Shown: positions 1 to 11,195 of the stretch, one piece after another
Layout: each line of letters starts with the position of its first letter
Position numbering within the stretch: the stretch's first letter is position 1
Source of the DNA: Phascolarctos cinereus
Taxonomy: Eukaryota; Chordata; Mammalia; Diprotodontia; Phascolarctidae
Assembly (NCBI RefSeq): GCF_002099425.1
Contig: NW_018344261.1
Coordinates: forward strand, 645,001-709,000
Length of the DNA stretch: 64,000 nucleotides
Direction: 5' to 3'
Translations under genes and position numbers: made by a program
Notes under the pieces: generated by a model
Told to the model about the DNA's origin: nothing
The model's database searches: none
Seen by the model: the letters and a program-made list of their open reading frames with translations, nothing else

Positions 1-620
1 ACTCTTGAAGGAAGGTAAAAGATGAAGGTGAGGAGGGAGAGCTTTCCAGGCATAAGGGTCAGCCAATAATAAAACTCAAAATACTGAGATGGAGCTCTGT
101 ACACAAGGAATGGCAAACAGACTTGTGTAACTGGATTGTAAAGTATGTGGAGGAAAGTAAAGTATAAAAAGATTGTAGAGGTAGGAAGGGAGGTTATGAA
201 AGCTTATGAAAGGCTTCAAATGATAGAAAATTTTATATTTGATCCTTAAGGTAATAGGAAGCCACTAGAGTGATTTTGTGACCCTGGGCTAGTCACTTAA
301 TTATTGAATGGGAAGGTGGTAGGGATGGTCTGTCTTGTGATTTAGGAAAACCATTTTGGCAGCTGAGTGGAGGAAAGACTGGAATGGGGAAAGATTTGAG
401 GCACGGATAACATCAGGAGGCTATATCAAAGCAGGAAATTATGAGAGCCTGCACCAGGATGGCAGTTATGTGAGTGGAGAATTAGGGACATTGTAAGAGA
501 TGTGAAACTGGAAATTATAAGACTTTGCAAAAAAAAAAAAATCAGTATCTAAGGAGAGTGAGGAGTCAAAAATGATAGTAAGGTTTCCAAGCCTGAGTGA
601 CTAGGAAGATGGGTCATTAC
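1..620 (-). repeat. L2 LINE fragment, antisense
   Basis: The + strand carries phrases typical of an antisense L2, such as 'ggtaataggaagccactaga' and 'cagctgagtggaggaaagac'. It reads toward the 5' part of L2 and resumes after an interruption at about 1300. The assignment is by recalled consensus, not by search. Confidence 0.55.
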
Positions 621-1300
621 TGAGGGAATTAATTTTTTTTTATTTTGTATCTTGTATTTGATTTTATACTATAACAATGCTGTTAAATCTGAAGCCTCTT
701 CTCTCGGGTTTGAGTAGAGAAGCTTACGTGTGCTAAAGTCCAAACCTCCGCCTCTCTCTCTGATGTCAGATACCAAGGAATCAATGCTGCTAGTTAAAGA
801 AAATTTCTGTTTTCAATACTCACATAAAACATTGTCCCAGCATGTCCTGCATGGTTTGTGAGATGTTCCTGAGAAGCTGGGACAACCTAACCTTGTCCTA
901 TCTTTAACAATTAAGGGAGTCTTATTGAATTCCCCAGTAGCTAGTAAGTCTTCCCATATCAGGAACCAGCCCTGGACCTGTATATTTACAAAGGCATTCC
1001 TTAGAGATAATGAGAGGTAGTTCTCATGACATATGGGGGCTATGCCCACTTTCTTTGATGTGAGCAATAATGATCTTTCATCTCTGTGATGCTGGCCAAA
1101 GAACAGATGATTTCTGTTCTTTGCTCTATGCCTATGAAAATGTATTACACCCTCAATTCGGGGTCTCTTGGCCAGAGGCAAGGCCATTTGACCCATCTTT
1201 TATCATCAGGTCACATGCCCCTCATAATAAATAATGTCTTACTTGGAGATTGCCTCAGTTTCAAACTTGATCAATTTCAAACAAGACATTACTCCATTAC
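620..1300. other. Unidentified ~680 bp segment interrupting an antisense L2
   Basis: L2-like sequence stops near 620 and resumes near 1300. The segment between begins after a T-rich run and contains AATAAATAATG near 1227. It might be an LTR or another non-coding insertion, but I could not define ends or flanking duplications. A 127-codon open frame on the minus strand resembles nothing I know. Confidence 0.25.
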
Positions 1301-2045
1301 TCTGGTTAGTAATAAGAAAGTTGAAAAAGAGGAGAGGGGTGTTGAGATAATGAGTTCAGTTTTTGGATATATAGTTTAATATGCTTACAGGACATTCAAT
1401 TTAAGATGTCCAAAGGGCAGTTAGTGATAATGGACTAGAGCTCAGGAGAAAGACTAGGGCTGGATATACAAATCTAGGAATCATCTTCATAGAAATGATC
1501 ATTAAAAACCACAGAGAACACCAAGCAAGATAGTAAGAGGGAGAAGAATAGAGGGTCCAGGTCAGAGCTTTGGGGAACATGTGGAGTGAAGGAGTAATAA
1601 GTCAAGGATGACTCCATGGTTGCAAATTTAAGTGACTGCAAGGATAGTATTGCCCTTGTCAGCAACAAGGAAGTTCAGATGAGAAATGGGTTTGGTAGGA
1701 AAGATAATGAGTTCTATTTTCAACATGTTGAGTTTGAGATGCCTATAAAGCATACAGTTTAAAATATCTGATTGGAAGTTGGTGATGTGGGACCAGAACT
1801 GAGAAAAGAGACTAGGGGCTGGGAATATCCATCCATCCATGTGCATATACACATATATTTGTAGCCTGACACATATATATGTATGTAAAATCATTTAATG
1901 GGCTCACATATAATTCTAGTTTTGAGGTTTCAGAATAAATGCAAGCATTTATCAAATGCTTATTATGTGCAAAGCTTTGTGCTAAGGGTTAGAGATTTTA
2001 AAAAATAGACAGTTCCTGTTTCAAAGGAGCTCATTTCCAGTGAGG
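1300..2045 (-). repeat. L2 LINE fragments, antisense
   Basis: 1300-1900 continues the antisense L2 with two related stretches ('agggcagttagtgataatgg' and 'gattggaagttggtgatgtg'). 1920-2045 is a second antisense L2 3' end ('tgcttattatgtgcaaagct'). Confidence 0.5.
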
Positions 2046-2049
2046 GAGG

Positions 2050-2640
2050 TGGTGGTTGTCCTTCGTTCTCAAAGAGGACCATGACTTCAGGAAGATGATG
2101 CCATGACTTGCAAGTGAATTGGATTTAAGTGAGGGAGGGCTGTGCAAAGTCACCAACCTCATTCTTTCCTCTGAGCCTTCTGGGTCCAATGGCAGAATAT
2201 AGATCAAGACTGGAAATGGCCCTGGAGGCAGTGGGAAACCTTGGTCTTTTTAAGCTAAGGTCTTTCCCAGGTCTCAGTTTGACTGAGGCAACACCCATTC
2301 AGTGATTAAAGCTAGGTAAGAAATGAAGCAGAAAATGGCCTCAATTACCTAGTCAAAAAAAAAATTATATATATATATATATATATTCTGATCATTCTGG
2401 GACAGGAAGACTCTGAGGGTTTCTGGCTGAAACAGAAACAATTGCTATTTACATTCATTCTGAGCCGATCATGGCCCAAACAATGACCAAATGGAGCTTG
2501 GCCTGTGACCTATAGTTGGCCAATCAATGAGAGCCAGAGTGATTTGGGCTTAAGGCAAAGGGTTAAGAAAAAAAATCTCGCCCATAAACCCCAAGATATC
2601 TTGCTAGGTTTCAGCAATCAAAATTTACATTCCTTTGGGC
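2050..2640 (+). repeat. Marsupial SINE-like repeat with (TA)n
   Basis: The unit starts near 'ggttgtccttcgttctcaaa' and contains 'gcaagtgaattggatttaag'. A second copy of the same 5' half lies at about 2880-3120. A run of AT dinucleotides sits at about 2364-2386. The part from 2390 to 2640 is probably the downstream half of the same element, but this is uncertain. Confidence 0.6.
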
Positions 2641-2696
2641 AGAGTGCCTGCGAGTAAGGGTATGATACCCTATGTGGACAGAGGAAAGGGAAAGAT

Positions 2697-2808
2697 AGAA
2701 GGAAGGATGGAAGGAAAGAAGGAAGGAAGGAAGGAAGGAAGGAAGGAAGGAAGGAAGGAAGGAAGGAAGGAAGGAAGGAAGGAAGGAAGGAAGGAAGGAA
2801 GGAAGGAA
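2697..2808. repeat. (GGAA)n microsatellite
   Basis: About 100 bp of nearly pure GGAA/GAAG tandem repeat. It creates spurious Lys/Glu/Gly/Arg open frames on + and Ser/Phe/Leu/Pro frames on -. Confidence 0.97.
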
Positions 2809-2879
2809 AAGAGAAGGAGCTGTGTAACCCAGCTGGCCAGTTCTAGTTCTAATGGGGCAGCTTCTACTCCTCCTCACAG

Positions 2880-3125
2880 AGGTTGTTGGTTGTCCTTAGT
2901 TCTTGAAGAGGACCATAGCATCAGGGAGGTGATGCTGAGACATGCAAGTGAATTGGATTTAAGTGAGGAAGGGTTTTGCAAAGTTACCAGCCTCACTTTC
3001 TCCTCTGGAGCCATCTGGGTCCAGTGGCAAGATACAGATCAGGAGGACTGGAGATGGCTCTCAATGAGGGAGACAACACATATGGAAGGTTCCAGCTGGA
3101 ATCAGATGGAGAGATCCCATGGTCC
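2880..3125 (+). repeat. Marsupial SINE-like repeat, second copy
   Basis: About 240 bp closely related to 2050-2290, sharing 'gcaagtgaattggatttaag'. It ends next to the Y-box pseudogene and probably truncates its 3' side. Confidence 0.6.
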
Positions 3126-3129
3126 TTAG

Positions 3130-3720
3130 GGTATAGTGGCAATGTAGGCGTTAATGCTTCTTCTTTAATGTTATTTCACCTGATGAAATGATATCAGTTT
3201 TAATGTTGAATCATTTGACAGTGCCAGTCAGTGCCTTCTATGTGCCTGGCCAAAGGACTTTGATGGTAAGCACTTTCTTTTGTGGGTTTTCGGCAGCCAT
3301 GGCTGCAGCACCTAGAGGAATAGTTTCTAGCTGCATCTCTCAAGGGCTTGCTTCCCAAAATGATGGCTGAGGGCACTTGACTGAAAGCATTATTATTCCC
3401 AAGACTCTTAGCTCCTGTGCTGTTTCCATCAGGATCTGAGGAGAGACAGTGGTCAGGATGGTAGTGTGGTTGGATGTGCAGGGCATTTAGTGCCTTCTGT
3501 GTCTCCCTAAGGATCACTTGTTGCTCCATCTGGGCTGACATGCCCACCCTTGGTATGGGAATGGTTGAACTTCTGTCCACACGAGTCACTTCACCAGATG
3601 ATGGCTATGAAAGCTGGACTGGAAGCAGAACTGATGATCTGAAAGGTACTTCAAGCCCTCCAGCTCCTGCATCCATGGTACTGTTGGTGGAGTTGAACTG
3701 CAGCTACCTTTGGTGACAGT
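3130..3720 (-). pseudogene. Y-box (YBX1/YBX3-type) retropseudogene fragment
   Basis: On the minus strand at about 3280-3215 the sequence reads KKVLTIKVL, then after about 20 extra bases GTVK, a stop, then FNI. This matches the start of the Y-box cold-shock domain (KKVLATKVLGTVKWFN in the functional family). The upstream part aligns by eye with a second copy at 29340-29600 on the + strand: both share a CCCTCAGCCATCA-like block and a ...TCAGATCC..ATGG block. I infer an old intronless retrocopy containing 5'UTR, N-terminus and the first part of the cold-shock domain. Sequence from 3720 to 3960 may be more of the same UTR, but I cannot support it. The assignment between YBX1 and YBX3 is open. Confidence 0.6.
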
Positions 3721-3959
3721 GAGGAAGATGGGCCCCCCTCCACCAAGATTTTTCCCCTCAATCCTGGACCTGTCCCTACGGCCTAGAGGATATTACTATT
3801 CCCAGGCTCTTGGGCTCAGGATCCTGGACTTTCTCCACCAAGGTCTGAGAGGATATGGTGGTTTAACGTGACAGTGGTGGTTTGATTTATCTAGCACATG
3901 AGGCCTCTATCTCTTCCTCAGGCTTTCCTAATGGTTCCCTCCTATATAGCATACTCTGC

Positions 3960-5740
3960 CATTAAGACTTATCACCTTTTCGGCTGCGTGGAATGAGTGG
4001 TCTCTTGCCTGTGCATCAGTATTCCCCACTCCTCTTTATCCTGATCTTGCTTCTTTTCTGGTGGGCACTTAGCTTTATGAGAATGTTCATTAGACCTTCA
4101 TGGTTATCTTCAGAGGGGCAGCCTGTTAACCTGATACTCCTTTTTAAACCCCCTCTCAGAGATTTCTATTTACACCATCTCTTACCAGCCCAAATTGGCT
4201 TTCTCTTGGTAGTGTTTATTTATGTAGAGAGAGGAGAGCAGTTATTTTGGCGCCAGCAAGAGTGTAAGACACTCCCCACCCCCACTGTGGTTGGCTAAGT
4301 AAAGCCCCCAAGGCGAATTGCACACAGACCCTGTGGATGTTGAAAGGAATATATTCATCTCAAGATTATAAAGATCTCGCAGAATGCAGCTCATAAAAAA
4401 TAAAAAGGGGTCAAAATATAGAATTAACCTAAGCCTAAACGCTTCTATTGGTTGTGAATATAATACACACACAAAAAAAACTAATAGCCTGAAGAGGAAG
4501 CTCTTTGAGGAAAAGTAGCTGCAATTAGATGAGAGGCCAGCAGATGGGAGCAGAGGACCAAGAAATAACCCTTTCTTTCTTAGCCAGGCTCTGATCTACT
4601 TTTTGATTTTGTAACCAGTACTAAATATATAATTTGAAGTTGAAAAGTGCTATTCTTCTTTCATTCCTTTTACCATTATTCTCTTGAGATGCTAGAGCTT
4701 TTGTTCCTCCATCTTACTGTGCAAGTTAATGAAATGTTTTCTGCTTTAAACTAATGAGTTTCCTGGTTGGTTCAAGAAGATAAAAGCACCAGTCAGAACT
4801 TGAGAGCTCTGGTTTTGAATGGAGACTGACTCAAAGCCTGCCTTGAATCTCATGCAGTTTTGAGTGGGGAGACAAGCTGCCTTTACAAATGTGAGCAATA
4901 ATCCCTTCATTTTCACCAGCAGCAGGTCATATTCTGTGAAGATAACTGCATTTGTGCCTAAGGAAGAGGCAGGGTCAGGACCCAGTATGATGTACATACA
5001 GCTCCACAAATGCCAGGGGGCTGATAAAAGTCTTCCTACAGAGAACAGGGGAGTGTTTAGGCATATAGTGTGGTCCAGACTGCCATAGTTTGAATTGAGG
5101 GCTCTTCAGACTTGAGTCTGTGATTCTGGATCTTATGACACTTGAAAAAGCACTTCAGATGTCTGACAGACTGAACCCTGTGCCTGATACTGCAAAGACT
5201 GACTTTGCTTTGGGAACCCAGAGCTCCAACCCAAATTTGACACAACCAGCATTCTCAACTTCCCAGTGTTTGGAGGGGTAACACCTTTCCAATGAATGCT
5301 ACTTCCCATCATCATAGGGCCCTGAAAGGTTGTGAATCAGCAGGTACCACTTGAAAACTATAGCTAGCAATTATGCATTTCTGGCTCCTCTAATCCTAGT
5401 GATTCAGAACAGCAATCTACTGTTAAAGGGTAGTATCTTATATCAAAGTAATGTGGTTTGGGGAAGACAGTACTCTGGATCTCAACTCTTTTGGAGAAAG
5501 TTAATTTCTTTCGCTGAGCTCCATTTTTCTGGGCAGCTACAAACTGATTGAGAGCAAAGCATCCCTCCTAGCTGTCTTCTGGTTCTTACTGACTCATTAT
5601 TTCTTTTCCCTAAGCCTTAATTATCAGCCATACTGAGAGGTGTGTTCTAGATTGACAGTTGGGATGGATGAAGGTGGAAGAGGGAGGAAACCTATTACTT
5701 CATTTCAACAAATATTTGCTTATTTCTTGAGAGCAGTGTG
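3960..5740. other. Intergenic stretch, nothing identified
   Basis: No protein-like frame or recognisable repeat unit. Open frames of 60-101 codons overlap on both strands without similarity to any family I know. Confidence 0.5.
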
Positions 5741-5754
5741 GGGGCTGCCGCTGG

Positions 5755-5950
5755 AAAGCTGTGGGAGTCTCCAGTTTAAATCTCGCCTCTGACATTTGCT
5801 GTATGATCCCTGGGTAAGTTGCTTTGCCTCTGAACCATTGTTTCCTCATGTGCAAAATTAGGATATCTACTTTGCTGTATTGTCAAGATCAAGTAAGATA
5901 ATGTGTCTTTAGAAAACCTTTAAGCTCCATATAAACAACTATTATTTTTT
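5755..5950 (+). repeat. MIR (CORE-SINE), sense
   Basis: The order of features is that of MIR: 'tttaaatctcgcctctgaca', then 'gtttcctcatgtgcaaaatt', then 'gataatgtgtctttagaaaa', then a TATTATT-like end. Confidence 0.75.
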
Positions 5951-6039
5951 CTCTACATTACTGCTTATACTTTCTTTTTTTAAACTGTGATTTCATTGAT
6001 ATAGGAGTTCCTGGTGAGGAAACTCCTCTACTAAAGCAG

Positions 6040-6195
6040 ATGAGCACCTCTTCTTCAACTCAGAAGTTTTAGAGGGTTGTTGGAGGTTCTTGAGAGGTAA
6101 GGTGACTTGCCCAAGGTCATATAGTAAGAGACTTGAACCCAAGTACTCCAGGCTCCAAGACAAACTCTCTAGTCACTGCAACACTACTTCTCCTA
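6040..6195 (-). repeat. MIR/CORE-SINE fragment, antisense
   Basis: Contains 'aggtgacttgcccaaggtca' followed by 'gacttgaacccaagtactcc', the antisense CORE-SINE signature. Confidence 0.65.
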
Positions 6196-7019
6196 TTATA
6201 TAAAACACAATAATAAATCTAATTTTGTCACCAGAGGACAAGAATAATGGCTGTATTTGTGAATAAATACACTTTTAGTGACAACAGTATTCTATAGAAT
6301 ACTACTATGTACTGGGTATGGGAGTTCAGAGGAGATATGATTAATCTTTCTGAATTTATCTGGAGATGAAGGAATTGAATTAAATACTGAAGTTCCTTTA
6401 CAGTTTTAGTATTCTATACTTTTAAAAGCAGTGTAATATAATGGAAAGAACACTGGACTAGGGGAGTCAGTAGGTCCTAGTTCCAGACCTGATTCTACCA
6501 CTAACTGGCTACCTACCTGATGAGAAATTCTGGCTTAGGTTTCTTGCCATCACTGTGCTCAGAAAAACACTGCCCCTGTCTCTAGTTTGAACTTCCAGAC
6601 ATTGTTGCTGGAAGCTTGGTCACACCACGCTGCTATTGTCTGAAAAAAATTAAGGCTGGGAAACAAACCAGTTTCACTTTTGACTGCTGGTTCTCTGACT
6701 TTCCAGATGCAGACAACCTTATCTTTCCCTTCTGTTAATCTGTGTCCACACATATATACCTTTATCTCCCCTTCCTTTCTGTAAAATTCTGTTGTATCCA
6801 TCCTGCTTATGTATTCACATTTTATATAATGTTGCTGAAACTGATGCTCTGAGATCACTGACTTTTGTATAATCAGTTGAGCCTGAGCTCTGAGAGAAAT
6901 AAAACTATAACTATCTCTGTGTCACTGTGACTGACAGCAGTGCCTAATCAATGGTCCCTCATATAATTTTTATCTCAATAACTGAGTAAAAATAACCAAA
7001 ACTAACTTTTACATAAGGC

Positions 7020-7225
7020 TTTAAATTTTACAAATCAATATACACACATTATCTCATTTGATTCTTATAATGGCTCCATGAGGCAAGTACTATAGGTATT
7101 CATTTTATAGATGAGGAAACTGAGGCTTAAGGAGATTGTCATTTGCCCCAGAGAATACAGCCAGTATTTGGTCAGAGTTGGGATTCAGACCCTGGACATT
7201 CCTTGCCCTGTACCAACACTGTAAG
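7020..7225 (-). repeat. MIR/CORE-SINE, antisense
   Basis: Contains 'attatctcatttgattctta' and 'agatgaggaaactgaggctt', the standard antisense MIR order. Confidence 0.75.
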
Positions 7226-7359
7226 ACATTTTATGTAATTCTGTGAACCTGTGGATTGGACTGGTCCCTAAGGCTTATTTCAACTCCAAAATGTGGTCAT
7301 TTTGATTTGGTTGACCAATCATAGCACAATAAGTAATAGAGTATAATTAGTAGGCATTT

Positions 7360-7540
7360 AAGTCAGAAATTGAAGCTACTTTCTAGATGTGTGACCTTGG
7401 ACACACGTTTCTTTTTTCAAATATATAGGTTATAGTCGGTTAATAACAGTGATGGCCTTGCTTAGGCAGATTTATGAGGATCAAATAAAATTGATACTTA
7501 CAAAAGTGCTTTGTAAACGCTTTTCACTATTTAGAAAAAG
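7360..7540 (+). repeat. MIR fragment, sense
   Basis: Contains 'tctagatgtgtgaccttgga' and later 'tgaggatcaaataaaattga', in MIR sense order, with divergent sequence between. Confidence 0.55.
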
Positions 7541-8164
7541 CACTACAAAAAAAAGCAGGCATTGTGACTTTTAAGTCATGATTAAATTAAATTTATGATT
7601 AATTTTAGTCATGAGATAGCATTTTTGTGTCAAACCAACTTTTTATGAACTTTGACCTGTTTATTGGGGCTCTTAGGGGTTAGTAAGAACTGAAATCCTT
7701 CATATCATCATTACACTTTCCCTTCCTTTTCTTTTTCTATAATGCTAACATACAATAGTCACTCACTTCTCAGAAATGCTTGATGTATTAACCTTTATAT
7801 AGTTTCCTTTGTCGTAATTCCACAGCTGGGTCAAGATACTAGCTTTGGAAATGTCTCCTGGATTGATGGGAAACCCAGTACTGAGAAGTGAACTATGATG
7901 AACGGCCTCTTGACCTTTGACTTTCCAGAGATGAGGACATTCCATAATGAATACTTTACTCAGTACTTGAAATTTCGTTAGTGCTAAGATCACAGACGAA
8001 AGAAAGTCTCATTAATTTTTACCCTAGCCTAGATCAATTCACTTATTTCCTGCCCCTTTAAGACATTCCCCCTCCAGCCCCCACTCACGGCCCCAGATGC
8101 TTCCAAACATGAAGGATTACTATACTGCCCACAGTAATTGAACCTCTCATTCATCAATAGAAAC

Positions 8165-8860
8165 TCTGCTTTCACTTCTAGGTTTGGTCGTGTTATCCCA
8201 GTGGTTCCCTGTTGCCTCTAGGATAAAAGATGACCTTTTCTGTTTGGCATTTAAAACTCTGCACATGCTGACTGATTACCCATTAGTCCCTACCCCCTTT
8301 CCCGTTCTATGTTCTAGTCAAATAGTTCTCCTTGCTGTTACCCATACACAATATTCCATCTTCTCTCTGTGTGCCTTTGCAGAATCTGTACTCACACCTC
8401 TTGGAACCCTTAGATCCCTTCAAGGCTCAACTCAAGTGATACTACCTTCAAGGCAGCTTTCCTGATTGCAGGTTATTAGAGGAGCTCCCTCTGCCTCTGT
8501 TTGTATTAATTTCGTATGGATTCTCTTCCGTATTTACTATCTACGAATACAAGATCATAGATCTGGTGCTAGTGGGGACTTGAGAAGTCATCCATTCCAA
8601 TTCTATTTTACAAATGGGGAAACTGAGGCCTGGAGAGGATAAATGTTTTACATAAGTACACACACACAGTAGCAAAGCTGCAATTTGATTCCAGGTATTC
8701 AACTCCAAATCCATTATATATTCCACTGTACCATGTTCTTTCCCCACAGTAAAATGTAAACTTATTAAGTGCCAGGAATGTTTCATTTTTGTATTTGTGT
8801 CTCTAATGTCCAGCATAGCATCTGTCACACAGCAGGCCCTTCACTGATTGAATGTTTAAT
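8165..8860 (+). repeat. L2 LINE fragments with an antisense MIR between
   Basis: 8190-8480 matches the 3' part of L2 in sense ('ccagtggttccctgttgcct', 'ctgattgcag'). 8560-8720 looks like antisense MIR ('ggggaaactgaggcctggag'). 8755-8855 resembles the L2 tail ('ttgaatgttt'). Confidence 0.6.
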
Positions 8861-9420
8861 TGATTCACTTCAAAGTGATAATGTCTTTTACTTTCAAGAT
8901 TCAAGATGGCTCAGTTATAGGACTTGGGGATATAATTTGTCACTAGAGTTAAGCCACTGTCAAAATAAATAAATACATGCAGCTTTGCAGGAAAATTAAG
9001 TTATTTACCACATCTAATAATTACTTAAAGTTACTTATCCACCTAAATTGTGGTCTTGTAGATGGGGACATTATTCAAGAAAGGATAAGTTCAAGTTATT
9101 ATTGTTTCATTGAATGTATTTATAAAAAACACTTCCCCCTATTTAGAGTATGAAGAATAACATTATATAATGCACATTATATAATATGTAAAGATAATAA
9201 AATAGTAAACAGTAATATTCAGAATATAATTCAAGATTTTTTTTTAAGTGAGACAAAAAGTTCTAAGGTCTTGTTAGGCTATTTGTTTAAATCACCACAG
9301 ACTAAATAAGGGAGCTATGATCTAGTATTCAGAAGTGAAACAATACTCAAAAGTTCTATAAAAACTTTGGGTCTTGGAGTTCCCATTTAATTCTCAATCA
9401 AGTTTAAAGTTGTCCTGGCT

Positions 9421-9566
9421 AGGGGCAGCTAGGTGGTGTAGTGGACAGAGCACCAACCCTGAAGTCAGGAGGACCTGAGTTCAAATCTGGCCTCAGACCA
9501 AACACTTGACATTTACTAGCTGTGTGACCCTGGGCAAGTCACTTAACCCCAATTGGCTTAAAAAAA
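9421..9566 (+). mobile_element. Marsupial ~145 bp SINE with target-site duplication
   Basis: Complete unit from 'aggggcagctaggtggtgta' through 'ctagctgtgtgaccctgggc' to an A-rich tail. It is flanked by a perfect 15 bp duplication, AAAGTTGTCCTGGCT, at 9406-9420 and 9567-9581, which proves insertion by target-primed reverse transcription. Confidence 0.95.
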
Positions 9567-9639
9567 AAAGTTGTCCTGGCTTATTCATCTTTAAAGCAGA
9601 GAGCTTGCCATCTATATGAGAGAGATTTTAAAAATTCAC

Positions 9640-9840
9640 ATGTTTTGCACACCATAGTTCACTAGAAAGAGCCCAGAACTTGAGGTCACAGGATCTGAGT
9701 CCAAGTCCCATCTCCTATTAACTACCTCTGTGATCTTGGGAACCAACCTCCCTGGATGTCATTTTCTTCATTTGTAAAATGAGGTTGGTCTAGGTGACCT
9801 CTAAGGTCTCTTTTAGCTCTAGATCTGTGATTTTATGAGT
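9640..9840 (+). repeat. MIR, sense
   Basis: Contains 'ttcttcatttgtaaaatgag', then 'ctaggtgacctctaaggtct', the MIR 3' half. Confidence 0.7.
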
Positions 9841-10156
9841 ATTATGGTAATCATCATTAAATGAAATGATTCAGTTTGCGTAATAGACACAGGCTTCAGA
9901 CAATTATTCCCCAGGTCCATTTTGTAGACAATGGGTAGATTGTGGTATACAGGGAAAGAAAGTCTCTGCCCAGTTTTGTGTGGGAACCCCAGTTTTAAAC
10001 TGGTTTGTATATTTTTCTTAAGCTTAAACCTAATCTACCTTCCCATTCCCCTACTGATAAACACACATACTTGACAGTTTGGGTAGATACAATTAATTCT
10101 CACCTTATTTCAAATAACAGACACACCTCCACTGCAAAACAAACTTTCAAGGTTGT

Positions 10157-10162
10157 TTTATT
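10157..10162 (-). promoter_or_regulatory. Candidate REP15 polyadenylation signal
   Basis: AATAAA on the minus strand, 322 bp beyond the REP15 stop codon. It is the kind of signal expected for a short 3'UTR; no transcript evidence is available. Confidence 0.45.
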
Positions 10163-10483
10163 GGCTTCCTAAGCAAATGAACAAAAGTTACATGGCATGG
10201 AATTATGTGTTTGTTTTATTCAGGAAGGTTTCTTCATGGCTTTTTTTTCTTCTTTGTGATCACAATAATACAATCATTTGGAGCAGGGCAGCTAACCCAT
10301 AATTTTTGCCATCAAGAGAAGTGAATCTGTCAGTTTATACAATGCTGTTCTAAACCCATTTAACACACTAAATGCATTCAATAATGCTGTCACATCAAAT
10401 AATACTCTTGCGCTTGAAAGAATAAAATCCTTTGCTTTGACATATGGGTTTATGTTTGATTGGCTTACTTAGCTATCTAAAAT

Positions 10484-11195
10484 TCAGAGAAAATTAATAT
10501 AAACCTTGCCCAATTCATTCAGTCTATCACTATTACACAGGTAGTTTTCTAACAGTTCTTTGGTAGATAGACAGTTCTTTGTGTTTAAGATAAAATGTTT
10601 TACAGCCTCCACTCCTGACAAGGTGTTTTGAATTTTCTCATTTTTGATACTGTCCAAGAGAACTCCTCTGATGTCTTTAGGCTTTCCTGGCACACCAAAA
10701 ATGATAAGTAAACCCAGACAATCCTCACCTATCAAATTACAGAATTCTTCCATCTTCTCAAACTGATTTTCCCCCATAGAACACACATCTAATACCGCTT
10801 CCTTGCTGAGGAGGTCACAGGGATTAGATTCATTATGGAGGGCTGTGGACATCTGTAAAGTTTGTACAGCCAGCTGAAATAGGATTTCCTTATGAGATCC
10901 CCAGAAGGTCCAGATCCAATCAGCTCCAAACAACATGGCCTGATTCTTGGTCATTTTGTTAGTAGTGATCTTCTTGTCCATTCCATTTTCATGGGCAGAA
11001 ACTGATAAAATTAATTAAAAAGATCTCATTCAGTGTGTTGGAATCTGGGGACAGTTTACTTTGAGGATCTTCAAATCCAAGATAGTCCTTCAGTTTCTGA
11101 GCAGCATAGACCACAGCTCGACTGAAAATGTCACACACAGCAATGAGATCAGGCTTGTCCTTCCGAGTCACTTCTCGGGATGACTTTTGGCCCAT
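10484..11195 (-). CDS. REP15: REP15, Rab15 effector protein; single exon with one-base frameshift
   Basis: REP15 binds GTP-loaded Rab15 and acts in recycling of the transferrin receptor from the endocytic recycling compartment (known of the family). Two adjoining minus-strand frames match it: residues 1-67, [10 protein letters not shown]...[11 protein letters not shown], and the rest, HENGMDKK...LGKVYINFL, including the well conserved [12 protein letters not shown] and [14 protein letters not shown] blocks. The start is set at the Met before GQKSS, as in human; an in-frame Met nine codons upstream also exists. The two frames are offset by one base in a CCC run at 10993-10995 (minus strand). 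Total length is 712 nt, exactly one more than 236 codons plus stop, the human length as I recall it. It lies 2.5 kb downstream of the PPFIBP1 stop on the same strand. Either a recent inactivating insertion or a sequencing/assembly error is possible; the rest of the frame is clean. Confidence 0.93.

Noticed and set aside
813-1196. 127-codon minus-strand open frame
   Set aside because: Low similarity to anything, located in an unidentified insertion within L2; no splice or promoter context.
2635-3129. 164-codon + strand open frame
   Set aside because: Its body is the translated GGAA microsatellite and a SINE-like repeat.
9421-9566. tRNA-like 5' region of the ~145 bp SINE
   Set aside because: It is a SINE promoter region repeated about ten times in the window, not a functional tRNA gene.
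1-10150. Possible first exons of the gene expected beyond REP15 (MRPS35 in the human order)
   Set aside because: No minus-strand frame resembles MRPS35; the region is repeats and unrecognised sequence, so that gene probably starts beyond the window.
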